From the NCBI GenBank assembly GCA_017453765.1, contig JAFTEG010000009.1, forward strand, positions 1 to 13,777: a stretch of 13,777 nt of DNA. Direction: 5' to 3'. Shown here one piece after another: positions 6,416 through 13,653 of the stretch. The notes beneath the pieces are model-generated. The model saw only the letters and a program-made list of their open reading frames with translations, was not told the origin of the DNA and ran no database searches. This DNA is from Selenomonadaceae bacterium (GTDB lineage: Bacteria > Bacillota > Negativicutes > Selenomonadales > Selenomonadaceae). Numbering within the stretch: the stretch's first letter is position 1; each line of letters starts with the position of its first letter. Both the position numbers and the translations under genes were made by a program.

Positions 6416-7696
6416 TTGTTTTTTTCAGGAAAGAAAAAAATCTTGACGGCGGCAACGGCGCTGATTTTATCCGCGACACTTTTCACAGGTTGCGGCGAAA
6501 ATAAACAGCAACAAGCTCAGCAGGCGCCCGCGTCACAAGTCAAGGTAATGAAAGTGATTCAAAGAAATACGCCGCTGACAAGTGAGTACGCGGGACAACT
6601 CGTCGGCATTGAAGAAGTTAAAGTGCAATCAAAAGTTAGCGGCAACGTCGTCGACAAATTTTTCAGAGGTGGCGAATACGTAGAGGCGGGACAATTGCTT
6701 TTTAAAATTGATTCGCGTCAATACGAATCAGCCGTACTTCGTGCGCAAGCCGATTTAGCTCAAGCTGAATCCGTCCTGCAACAATCGCTTGCAACTTACA
6801 ATAACTCGGTACTTGACCTTCAACGCGACGAACAACTTTTTAAAGAGGCGGCAATAGCTGAACAAGTTGTGTCAACGCAAGCGGCTCAAGTTCGTGCAAA
6901 TGAGGCAACCTGCGCGGCGAATGAGGCGGCAATTTACGCCTGCCAAGCCGCTTTAAAAACGGCGCAAGAAAATTTGGCTGATACAGAAATTTACGCGCCG
7001 ATGTCCGGCAAACTCGGCATTGACGACGTTGCAGTAGGAACTTTCGCCACGCCAGGTACTACCACTCTCGTTACAATCGGTTCAGTCGATCCCATCTTCG
7101 CGCAGTTTTCCATAAGCGAAGCGGAGTACTTGAAGTTCATTACAATGCAGTCCAATCAGACTGACAGAAATCCCTTGCAAGTCACGATAACTTTGACCGA
7201 CGGCAAGCAATATCCTTACGCAGGCAGAATCGTTGAAACAGACAGAGAGCTTGCAAATAATACCGGCTCACTCGTAATGAAGGCGGTCTTTCCCAATCCC
7301 GGTGGCGCTTTAATTCCGGGTATGTTTGCACGCGTTCAACTTTCCGGCGAAACCATTCCCAACGCTATCTTAGTGCCGCAACGCGCAGTACAGCAACTTC
7401 TCGGCAAGTCCTTTGTCATGGTTGTCGGCAAAGATAATAAGTCGGAGGCGCGTAACGTTGAAATTGCTCAGCAAGTCGGCAGTTACTACGTCGTTACAAG
7501 TGGCGTCACGCCGCAGGACACCGTTGTTGTCGAAGGCTTGACAAACCTGCGCGAAGGCGTTGATCTTGCCATGACTACCGTCACGCCGGGCGAAATGGGC
7601 TTTACCCTTGTGGACGTGAAAAGTTCCTACAGCACTGATTCCAACTTAACTGCGCCGCTTGCCAGCCCCAATTCACCGAGTAATTTAAATCGCTAA
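6416..7696 (+). CDS. RND efflux periplasmic adaptor (membrane fusion protein, AcrA/MexA type), lipoprotein
   Basis: This is the periplasmic adaptor that joins an inner-membrane RND pump to an outer-membrane channel. The lipoprotein signal ends in lipobox LFTGC (Cys26). Next come the first half of the lipoyl-like domain (about 60-95, KVSGNVVDKFFRGGEYVEAGQLL), an Ala/Gln-rich coiled-coil hairpin (about 105-190), the second lipoyl half (APMSGKLGIDDVAVG), a beta-barrel (about 235-315) and a membrane-proximal domain. The last 30 residues are Ser-, Asn- and Pro-rich. The start is TTG at 6416, the only start-like codon after the in-frame TAG at 6401, with AGGGGGGAG (6402-6410) 5 nt upstream. The matching pump gene is probably the one at 10462, almost 2.8 kb away, whereas the two are normally adjacent. 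The last codons and stop are the first unit of an 18-bp repeat. Confidence 0.93.
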   Translation: MFFSGKKKILTAATALILSATLFTGCGENKQQQAQQAPASQVKVMKVIQRNTPLTSEYAGQLVGIEEVKVQSKVSGNVVDKFFRGGEYVEAGQLLFKIDSRQYESAVLRAQADLAQAESVLQQSLATYNNSVLDLQRDEQLFKEAAIAEQVVSTQAAQVRANEATCAANEAAIYACQAALKTAQENLADTEIYAPMSGKLGIDDVAVGTFATPGTTTLVTIGSVDPIFAQFSISEAEYLKFITMQSNQTDRNPLQVTITLTDGKQYPYAGRIVETDRELANNTGSLVMKAVFPNPGGALIPGMFARVQLSGETIPNAILVPQRAVQQLLGKSFVMVVGKDNKSEARNVEIAQQVGSYYVVTSGVTPQDTVVVEGLTNLREGVDLAMTTVTPGEMGFTLVDVKSSYSTDSNLTAPLASPNSPSNLNR

Positions 7697-7740
7697 GGTA
7701 ATTTAAATCACTAAGGCAACATTAATTTAAGTCGCTAATT
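7681..7740 (+). repeat. 18-bp tandem copies of the RND adaptor 3' end
   Basis: TAATTTAAATCGCTAAGG (7681-7698) includes the stop codon of the adaptor gene and is followed at once by TAATTTAAATCACTAAGG (7699-7716). After a 6-bp gap comes TAATTTAAGTCGCTAATT (7723-7740). Read in the phase of each copy these give NLNR-stop, NLNH-stop and NLSR-stop. The array ends just before the weak ribosome site (AGTAGG) of the next gene. Confidence 0.85.
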
Positions 7741-7755
7741 GAAAGTAGGTAAAGC

Positions 7756-9072
7756 ATGGTTGACAAAAATTTATTTCTATACGATTTGGCAGTTGTTACG
7801 ATTATGAAGAATGAGGCGCCGTACGTCAAAGAGTGGCTGGACTACCACCTTTTGGCAGGCGTCGACCATTTTTATATTTATGACAATGAAAGCCCCGACA
7901 ATTTGAAAGAAGTTTTGCAACCGTACATTGACGCCGAACTTGTCACTTATACTTTTTATCCCGGCAAATGCAGGCAGCTTGAGGCGTATATTGACGCGGT
8001 TAAGCAGTACAAATATTTCTGCCGCTACATGGCATGGATTGATGCCGACGAATTTATTTTTCCAAAGAGTAAGCCGACGATAACCGAAGTTGCCGACGAT
8101 ATTTTAAGCAATGTGCCGCATTATGTTGCAGGTCTTGGCGTGAATTTAAATGCTTACGGTTCCAACGGTATGGAAAAAGCTGATTTAAGTCGCTCTGTAT
8201 TGGAAAGGTTTACGCGCCGCGCAGAAAACGATTGGACGCCGCCTTTAATTGAGGATTCTCCGCAACACGGCGGAAATGCTCATGTCAGTACCATTGCCAA
8301 CCCGCGAAGAGTCAAGTACTTCCCTACGCCGCACGCACCGGCATATTTCACTTTTTGCGCTGCCATAAACGAACTCGGTAATTTAGTTACGGATTTTTCA
8401 AGTTTCCCCGTATCTACAGAAAAAATTGTAATGAATCACTACAGCGTAAAATCTAAAGAAGAGTACGTAAAAAAAATTTCGCGCGGCAACGCCGACCATG
8501 CTGAAAATACTTATAATATGGATAATTTTTATAAATATGACCGCAACGAAGTTTTTGACGACAGCATTTTAAAATATCGTGACGCCCGCAAAGCCGCACT
8601 GATATCGGCGGGAGGTATGGAGGCTGTTATACATTCTAAGCCGATTGATTACCTTCGCATTTTTAACACGATGGCACAAAACTTACTTCCGGCATTATCA
8701 ACTGTCATGCCGCGAGAATTTTTTAACAATAAGGTTGAAAATTTCTTGACCTGCCTGCATTTGACTTCGTACCTCAAGGGAAAAATTTTTGACGATAACG
8801 GCGCAAAAATTTTTGAAGAGATGTCGCTAATGGTGCTTTATAAATCGCTCTTTGCAGAAGTACAGATAGCCGACGTGGAGCTTTTGCTGAAAGAGATGCC
8901 GTATATCTTGACAAAGCCGTACCCTGTCGTTAAAGATATATATAAAACTTTGATTAGATTTCTTCCGCAAATTTTGTTGGTATTTCGCATGCAAAATGCG
9001 TGGCAACAATTTACCGACTTGGAGCACGAAATTGAAATGCTTAAAAATTTTAATGACGTTATGGACAACTGA
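7756..9072 (+). CDS. GT-A-fold glycosyltransferase (family 2/92-like)
   Basis: This predicted cytoplasmic glycosyltransferase would act on cell-surface polysaccharide or lipid-linked glycan; its substrate cannot be read from the sequence. The start TIMKNEAPYVKEWLDYHLLAGVDHFYIYDNESPDN (about 15-49) is typical of the Glyco_tranf_2_4 and GT92 group. The metal- and nucleotide-sugar-binding DXD motif is Asp96-Ala97-Asp98 in WIDADEFIF. A conserved-looking MNHYSVKSKEEYVKK segment follows near 235. Residues from about 290 to 438 form a mainly helical C-terminal region that I do not recognise. There is no signal peptide or membrane segment. It lies between the RND adaptor and its pump without an obvious link to either. 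The ATG has only a weak ribosome site. Its TGA stop opens a 17-bp repeat array. Confidence 0.8.
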   Translation: MVDKNLFLYDLAVVTIMKNEAPYVKEWLDYHLLAGVDHFYIYDNESPDNLKEVLQPYIDAELVTYTFYPGKCRQLEAYIDAVKQYKYFCRYMAWIDADEFIFPKSKPTITEVADDILSNVPHYVAGLGVNLNAYGSNGMEKADLSRSVLERFTRRAENDWTPPLIEDSPQHGGNAHVSTIANPRRVKYFPTPHAPAYFTFCAAINELGNLVTDFSSFPVSTEKIVMNHYSVKSKEEYVKKISRGNADHAENTYNMDNFYKYDRNEVFDDSILKYRDARKAALISAGGMEAVIHSKPIDYLRIFNTMAQNLLPALSTVMPREFFNNKVENFLTCLHLTSYLKGKIFDDNGAKIFEEMSLMVLYKSLFAEVQIADVELLLKEMPYILTKPYPVVKDIYKTLIRFLPQILLVFRMQNAWQQFTDLEHEIEMLKNFNDVMDN

Positions 9073-9146
9073 TTTTTACGCGTCAGAAAAATTTACGCGT
9101 CAGAAATTTTACGACTCAGAAAAATTTACGCGTCAGAAAAATTTTG
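9068..9146 (+). repeat. 16-17-bp tandem repeat directly after the glycosyltransferase stop
   Basis: TTTACGCGTCAGAAAAA-type units recur, with ACG(C/A) at 9078, 9095, 9111 and 9128 (spacings 17, 16, 17). The third unit reads ACGACT where the others read ACGCGT. The TGA stop region (CTGATTTTTACG) resembles the start of a unit (CAGAAATTTTACG), so the stop may lie in the first degenerate copy. The array fills the gap up to the Sir2 ribosome site and is open in the Sir2 frame. Confidence 0.8.
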
Positions 9147-9160
9147 ATAGGGGTGACAAT

Positions 9161-9889
9161 ATGACGGACGTTGAAAAACTTCGTAAAATTTTATCTGAAA
9201 GCCGCCGCGCAGTTTTTTTAGGCGGCGCCGGTATGTCGACTGAATCGGGTATACCGGATTTTCGCAGTGCAGGCGGCATTTATAATCAGAAATTGCACAA
9301 GACATTTAGTCCTGAGCAAATGGCGTCGTACAGTTTTTTCGTCAAGCACCCTGAAGAATTTTTCGACTTCTACCGCAAGAGATTTGTCTATCTTGACGCT
9401 AAGCCGAACGCGGGACATTTGGCACTGGCGGAGTTGGAGCGGCGCGGGAATTTAAAGGCAGTTGTTACGCAAAATATTGACGGTCTTCACCAGCTTGCCG
9501 GTTCAAAGACGGTTTACGAACTGCACGGTTCCATACGTCGCGCGTACTGCATTCAGTGCGGCGAAATGTACGGCGTCGAACACGTCATGAATAATCGCCC
9601 GATACCGTACTGCGAAAAATGCGGCGGCATTGTAAAGCCGGACGTCGTGTTGTTTGAAGAGAGTTTGGACAGCGACGTTTTAACTGCGGCGATTGTTGCA
9701 ATTTCTGCGGCGGACACGCTGATTATCGGCGGGACAAGTCTTGTCGTGTATCCTGCGGCGGGGCTTGTAGACTATTTTAACGGCGAGCATTTGATTTTGA
9801 TTAACAAAACTGAAACACGCGCAGACAGAATTGCCGAGCTGGTGATTCGTGAAAATATCGGCGAGACGCTGAGTCAAGCCGTTATGTAA
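9161..9889 (+). CDS. cobB: Sir2-family NAD-dependent protein deacylase (sirtuin)
   Basis: This sirtuin removes acyl groups from lysines using NAD and releases nicotinamide. The 242-aa length is normal for a bacterial sirtuin. The NAD-binding motif is GGAGMSTESGIPDFRS (21-36), followed by TQNIDGLH (103-110). Catalytic His122 is in YELHGS. The zinc site is Cys130 and Cys133 (YCIQCG) with Cys151 and Cys154 (YCEKCG). KPDVVLFEE and the GTSLVVYPAAG loop complete the core. The reading frame is open upstream through the 17-bp repeats to 8996, but the start is taken as the ATG at 9161 because AGGGGTG (9149-9155) sits 5 nt before it and homologues begin here. The antitoxin-like gene follows after 19 bp, so the two may be co-transcribed. 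Confidence 0.93.
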   Translation: MTDVEKLRKILSESRRAVFLGGAGMSTESGIPDFRSAGGIYNQKLHKTFSPEQMASYSFFVKHPEEFFDFYRKRFVYLDAKPNAGHLALAELERRGNLKAVVTQNIDGLHQLAGSKTVYELHGSIRRAYCIQCGEMYGVEHVMNNRPIPYCEKCGGIVKPDVVLFEESLDSDVLTAAIVAISAADTLIIGGTSLVVYPAAGLVDYFNGEHLILINKTETRADRIAELVIRENIGETLSQAVM

Positions 9890-9908
9890 AATTAGGGGAG
9901 TGATAGTG

Positions 9909-10184
9909 ATGACAGCATTACGTCAAGTTGTTGTTCAAATGATCAACGATATGCCGGAACACTTGCTTCCTGCTGTTATTCAAATTTTGAAAGACTTTAA
10001 AGAAAGGCAATTTGATGAGAAGGACATTGAAAAATTAAACAATGGAATGCTTGACCCTAAAAAGGCGGCGGCGTTTGCGGCAATGGAAGAGTGGGTTTAC
10101 CATAACAGAGATGTCCTTTCAAAGATTGATCCTGAAAAAGAGCGTGAACTGGCAATGGAGGAAAAATATGGTCCTTTTAATTGA
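9909..10184 (+). CDS. Antitoxin-like small protein upstream of a broken PIN toxin
   Basis: This 91-aa protein is not one I recognise by sequence. It starts MTALRQVVVQMINDMPEHLLPAVIQIL, an amphipathic N-terminal segment, and is charged and helical to the end. The call of antitoxin rests on context: it overlaps by 17 nt a downstream frame that begins like a PIN-domain ribonuclease, the usual order in PIN toxin-antitoxin operons. The start ATG at 9909 is 8 nt after AGGGGAG (9894-9900). GTG codons at 9900 and 9906 are in frame, but the first overlaps that ribosome site. With the toxin truncated, this antitoxin would have no partner unless one exists elsewhere. A role in neutralising a related toxin is possible but unsupported here. 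Confidence 0.6.
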   Translation: MTALRQVVVQMINDMPEHLLPAVIQILKDFKERQFDEKDIEKLNNGMLDPKKAAAFAAMEEWVYHNRDVLSKIDPEKERELAMEEKYGPFN

Positions 10185-10302
10185 TGCCAATGTGGTTTTG
10201 GATTATGTCTGTAAACGTGAGCCGCATTATGAATGCGTGAATCGCCTTATAGATTATTGTCAGCAATTTAAAGCAAACTTAAAAACGTTACAAATTACGT
10301 AA
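10168..10302 (+). pseudogene. Truncated PIN-domain toxin (VapC-like), 5' fragment only
   Basis: The first 30-35 residues (MVLLIDANVVLDYVCKREPHYE...) match the start of PIN-domain ribonucleases, with the first catalytic Asp at residue 6. PIN toxins are usually 130-150 aa; this frame stops after 44 codons and the last 8-10 residues look unrelated. The GGAGG at 10157-10161 is well placed 6 nt before the ATG. No remainder of the domain is found in any frame before the RND gene at 10462, so the 3' part was lost. The space it should occupy holds a hairpin-rich stretch. The fragment lacks the other acidic active-site residues and should be inactive. Confidence 0.65.
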
Positions 10303-10376
10303 CAGCCGCAATTGTGGCGGGGCGCACAAGGACGTGCGCCCGTCCGCGCAAATCGCCGGACGCGATTTCTGCGGAC
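10303..10376. other. GC-rich cluster of three hairpins beside the PIN break
   Basis: Three inverted repeats lie end to end. GCCGC-AATT-GTGGC (10305-10318) has one G-U pair. GGGCGCAC-6 nt-GTGCGCCC (10320-10341) has a perfect 8-bp stem. GTCCGC (10342-10347) pairs with GCGGAC (10371-10376), with AAATCG and CGATTT pairing inside. The stretch is clearly more GC-rich than its flanks. It abuts hairpin copy 2 (10371-10417). It has no coding frame and no T-tract, so it is not an ordinary terminator. Confidence 0.65.
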
Positions 10377-10417
10377 ATGTTTTCTTTGTAACTTTCTTTT
10401 GCGCCAAAAGAAAGTTA
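10371..10417 (-). repeat. Dispersed hairpin element, copy 2 (inverted relative to copy 1)
   Basis: TAACTTTCTTTTG (10389-10401) pairs perfectly with CAAAAGAAAGTTA (10405-10417) around CGC. On the minus strand the element reads GGCGCAAAAGAAAGTTACAAA, GAAAACATG and then a GC-rich part. This is the same order as copy 1 at 4841-4889 (GGCGCAAAG, AAAAAGTAACAAAAAGAAA, CATG, GCGC). Changes inside the stem are compensated on both arms, so the hairpin is kept while its sequence drifts. Confidence 0.75.
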
Positions 10418-10461
10418 GTTAAAAAATCTTAATTAAAATCTAAAAAGAAGGAGGCGGGACA

Positions 10462-13400
10462 GTGGCAAAATTTTTTATACACAGACCGATTTTTGCAATA
10501 GTAATATCGCTCATAATCGTGCTTGTCGGCATTTTGGCAGGCGTGCAATTACCCGTTGCACAGTACCCGCAAATTTCACCGCCGACAATTTCGGTAAGCA
10601 CGAACTACACCGGCGCCAATGCCGAAGTTGTCAACGCGACCGTTGCGCAGGCGATTGAACAGCAGGTAAACGGCACGGACGGTATGGACTACATGAGTTC
10701 AAACTCCGATGACACCGGACGCTACAGCTTGCAAGTCGTCTTTGAAGTCGGCACCGATGACGATATGGACTCGGTTAAAGTTCAAAATAACGTTGCCGTT
10801 GCCAATCCCAGTTTGCCAAGCGCCGTACAAACTCAAGGCGTTACAACGCGTAAATCTTCAAACACAATGGCGCTTATGCTTGCAATGTATTCGCCGGACG
10901 GCAGGTATGACCGCGCGTTTATGAAAAATTATTCGGACATTTACTTTATGGACGAGATTAAGCGCGTTGACGGCGTAGGTGACATTCAAATTTTCGGCGC
11001 GGATTATTCCATGAGAATTTGGCTTAATCCCGATAAATTGGCGGAAGTGGATTTAACCGTTGCCAATGTCATAAGCGCGATAAATGAACAGAATCAGCAG
11101 GCGGCGGCAGGTACAATAGGTTCAATGCCTGTTTCGCAGGGACAAGAAAAGCAGTACACCGGCAAGTTGCAGGGACGTCTTGCCACTGTTGAAGAGTTCA
11201 GCGACATAGTTTTAAAGAGTGACGGCAAAGGCGGGTTTGTAAAATTAAAAGACGTTGCAAGAGTTGAAACGGGACAAAAGGCTTATAACATTGTCAGTAA
11301 GTTTAACGGTCAAGCCGCCGTTGCATTCGGCATTCAGCTCACAAGCAGTGCGAACGCTATGGAAACCGTTGCGCAAGTTCGTGAAATTGTTGAACGCGAA
11401 AAAGCCAACCTTCCGCCGGGTTTAAAGGTTGACCAAATTTTTGACAGCACGGACTACATACGCGAATCGATTGAAGAAGTTATTCACACCTTCGTTGAAG
11501 CGTTAATCCTCGTCGTAGTCGTTATATTCGTCTTTTTGCAGAGTTGGCGTGCGACGTTAATCCCGTTGCTTGCCGTACCTGTTTCGCTTATCGGCACTTT
11601 CGGCGCATTTATCGTACTGAATTTTTCCATAAACACGTTGACGCTTTTCGCAATGGTGCTTGCAATAGGACTTGTTGTCGACGACGCGATAGTTGTCATT
11701 GAAAACGTTGAACACCATATGGAAAGCGGCTTGACGCCGGTTGACGCGACGGAACGCGCAATGGACGAGGTTCAAGGTCCGGTTGTAGCTATCGCCTTCG
11801 TACTTGCGGCGGTTTTCGTACCGGTAGCATTTTTAGGCGGAATGACCGGCGTGCTTTATCGGCAGTTCGCATTGACAATCGCAATTTCAATGGGACTTTC
11901 CGCATTCATAGCTTTAACGCTTACACCGGCACTCTGCGCGATGATTTTAAAGCCGAAAGATCCTGACGCTAAGAAGACGGGAATTTTCGACAGATTTTTC
12001 AACTGGTTCAATAATTGGTTTGAACGTACGAAAAACGGCTACGTTCGAGTAGTTGCAAAGTTTATCGCACGTTCAAAGCTTGCATTTTTATTCCTGCTGA
12101 TAGTCGTAGGGTTAATGGGCTTTATCTATCAGCGTTTACCCTCCACCTTCGTACCGGAAGAAGATCAAGGCTACTTTATGACGTCGGTCAGCTTGCCGGA
12201 AGGCACGTCAATGAATCATACGCAGGAGACGATTGACAAACTTGCGGCGGCGGTTATGAAGGAAATGCCCGGTCTGCAGGCGTGCATGTCGGCGACGGGA
12301 TTTGATATACTTTCATTCGGTTCAAAACCCAGCTCCGGCATTGTGGTATGCAGTCTGCAATCTTGGGGAAATCGCGGCCCCGAAGCGTCAATTCAAGCTT
12401 GTATCGGCAAAATGTTCCAACTCGGCAAACAGTACGCGCCGGAAGCTCAAGTTATCGCATTTAACCCGCCTGCTTTACCGGGTCTCGGCAGTGTCGGCGG
12501 CTGGTCTTTACAACTTCAAGATATGTCCGGACATACCAACGAAGAATTGAACGAACTTGCTCAGCGCATTGTTGCAAAGGCGAATCAGCGTCCCGAACTT
12601 CAAGGCGTCCGCACAACGTTTAATATCGCGTCACCTACCATTGAATATGACATTGACCGCGAAAAGGTTAAACTGCTTGGCGTAAGTATGAGCGACGTTT
12701 TCAATGCGTTGCAGGTAAATTTCGGCGGCATGCAGGTTAATGACTTTAACCAATTCGGTCGTACCTACAAAGTTATGTTGCAATCGGATACGCTTTATCG
12801 CAGCTCGGCTGACTCGGCTAAGTTTATCTACGTGAAAGGCGATGACGGACAAAAAGTTCCGCTTGATACGTTAATCACGCCTAAGAGAAGTACCGGTCCT
12901 ACGCAAATTTCACGCTTTAACATGGCGCGCGCAGTTGCAATTCAAGGCAACGCGGGACAAGGCTACAGCTCCGGTCAAGCGCTTATTGCGATTGAAGAAG
13001 TGGTACGCGAAGAGGCAGGTACCGGCTTTAATATTGAGTGGTCGGGACAGTCACGCGAAGAGAAAAAGGCGTCCAGCTCCACAATGCAAGTTTTGGCGTT
13101 GGCGTTAGTCTTCGTCTTCTTAATGCTTGCCGCGCTGTATGAAAGCTGGTCGGTACCCTTCGCCGTGCTGTTCACCGTACCTACGGGAATTTTCGGCGCA
13201 GTCTTTTCAGAATATGCCTTAGCGATAATCGAGGGAATGTTCGGCATACAAAATTCCGGCTTGCAAGACAGCGTTTATATGCAGATAGGCATAATTATGA
13301 TAATCGGCTTGGCGGCTAAAAATGCGATACTGATTGTCGAATTTGCAAAGGTGCGCGTCGATAGAGGTATGAGACCGATTAAAGCGGCGATTGAGGCGGC

Positions 13401-13653
13401 GGGGTTACGCCTTCGCCCGATTTTGATGACGTCGCTTGCATTTATAATCGGTTGCTTGCCTTTGGCAATGGCGGTAGGCGCAGGTTCGGCGGCACGTAAC
13501 GGTATGGGTGTTGCGGTTGTCGGCGGAATGTTTTTTGCTACGACAATGGGAATATTTTTAATTCCCGTTTTCTTTGTAATTGTAGAATCTGTAGCTGAAA
13601 AGTTCGGCTTTATGAAACAGGAAAAGCGCCAGTCCTCAATCGATTATATGTAG
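10462..13653 (+). CDS. RND multidrug efflux pump, inner-membrane subunit (AcrB/MexB, HAE1 family)
   Basis: This is a proton-driven trimeric exporter that captures hydrophobic substrates from the periplasm and inner membrane. At 1063 aa it is full length (AcrB is 1049). It opens with the usual FFIHRPIFAIVISLIIVLVG first membrane helix. Proton-relay residues are kept: Asp407 and Asp408 in GLVVDDAIVVIENVE (the same numbers as in AcrB) and Lys953 in GLAAKNAILIVEFAK. The two large periplasmic loops, residues about 40-335 and 560-870, are complete, and the C-terminal helices end near 1045. The GTG start at 10462 has AAGGAGG (10448-10454) 7 nt upstream. No good promoter is visible directly upstream; TAAAAT at 10434-10439 lacks a -35 partner. 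The adaptor it should work with lies upstream at 6416. Its TAG stop is the first triplet of a heptad array. Confidence 0.96.
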   Translation: MAKFFIHRPIFAIVISLIIVLVGILAGVQLPVAQYPQISPPTISVSTNYTGANAEVVNATVAQAIEQQVNGTDGMDYMSSNSDDTGRYSLQVVFEVGTDDDMDSVKVQNNVAVANPSLPSAVQTQGVTTRKSSNTMALMLAMYSPDGRYDRAFMKNYSDIYFMDEIKRVDGVGDIQIFGADYSMRIWLNPDKLAEVDLTVANVISAINEQNQQAAAGTIGSMPVSQGQEKQYTGKLQGRLATVEEFSDIVLKSDGKGGFVKLKDVARVETGQKAYNIVSKFNGQAAVAFGIQLTSSANAMETVAQVREIVEREKANLPPGLKVDQIFDSTDYIRESIEEVIHTFVEALILVVVVIFVFLQSWRATLIPLLAVPVSLIGTFGAFIVLNFSINTLTLFAMVLAIGLVVDDAIVVIENVEHHMESGLTPVDATERAMDEVQGPVVAIAFVLAAVFVPVAFLGGMTGVLYRQFALTIAISMGLSAFIALTLTPALCAMILKPKDPDAKKTGIFDRFFNWFNNWFERTKNGYVRVVAKFIARSKLAFLFLLIVVGLMGFIYQRLPSTFVPEEDQGYFMTSVSLPEGTSMNHTQETIDKLAAAVMKEMPGLQACMSATGFDILSFGSKPSSGIVVCSLQSWGNRGPEASIQACIGKMFQLGKQYAPEAQVIAFNPPALPGLGSVGGWSLQLQDMSGHTNEELNELAQRIVAKANQRPELQGVRTTFNIASPTIEYDIDREKVKLLGVSMSDVFNALQVNFGGMQVNDFNQFGRTYKVMLQSDTLYRSSADSAKFIYVKGDDGQKVPLDTLITPKRSTGPTQISRFNMARAVAIQGNAGQGYSSGQALIAIEEVVREEAGTGFNIEWSGQSREEKKASSSTMQVLALALVFVFLMLAALYESWSVPFAVLFTVPTGIFGAVFSEYALAIIEGMFGIQNSGLQDSVYMQIGIIMIIGLAAKNAILIVEFAKVRVDRGMRPIKAAIEAAGLRLRPILMTSLAFIIGCLPLAMAVGAGSAARNGMGVAVVGGMFFATTMGIFLIPVFFVIVESVAEKFGFMKQEKRQSSIDYM

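Noticed and set aside
8996..9160. Upstream extension of the Sir2 protein
   Set aside because: The extra 55 residues come from the end of the glycosyltransferase gene in another frame and from the repeat array. The ATG at 9161 has a proper ribosome site and matches the usual family start.
10042..10167. N-terminal extension of the PIN fragment
   Set aside because: This part lies in a second frame of the antitoxin gene. The ATG at 10168 has GGAGG at the right distance and starts with the PIN signature.
10389..10417. Intrinsic terminator upstream of the RND pump
   Set aside because: The stem is AT-rich with a 3-nt loop and has no T-tract after it on either strand. The related copy at 4841 argues for a dispersed element instead.
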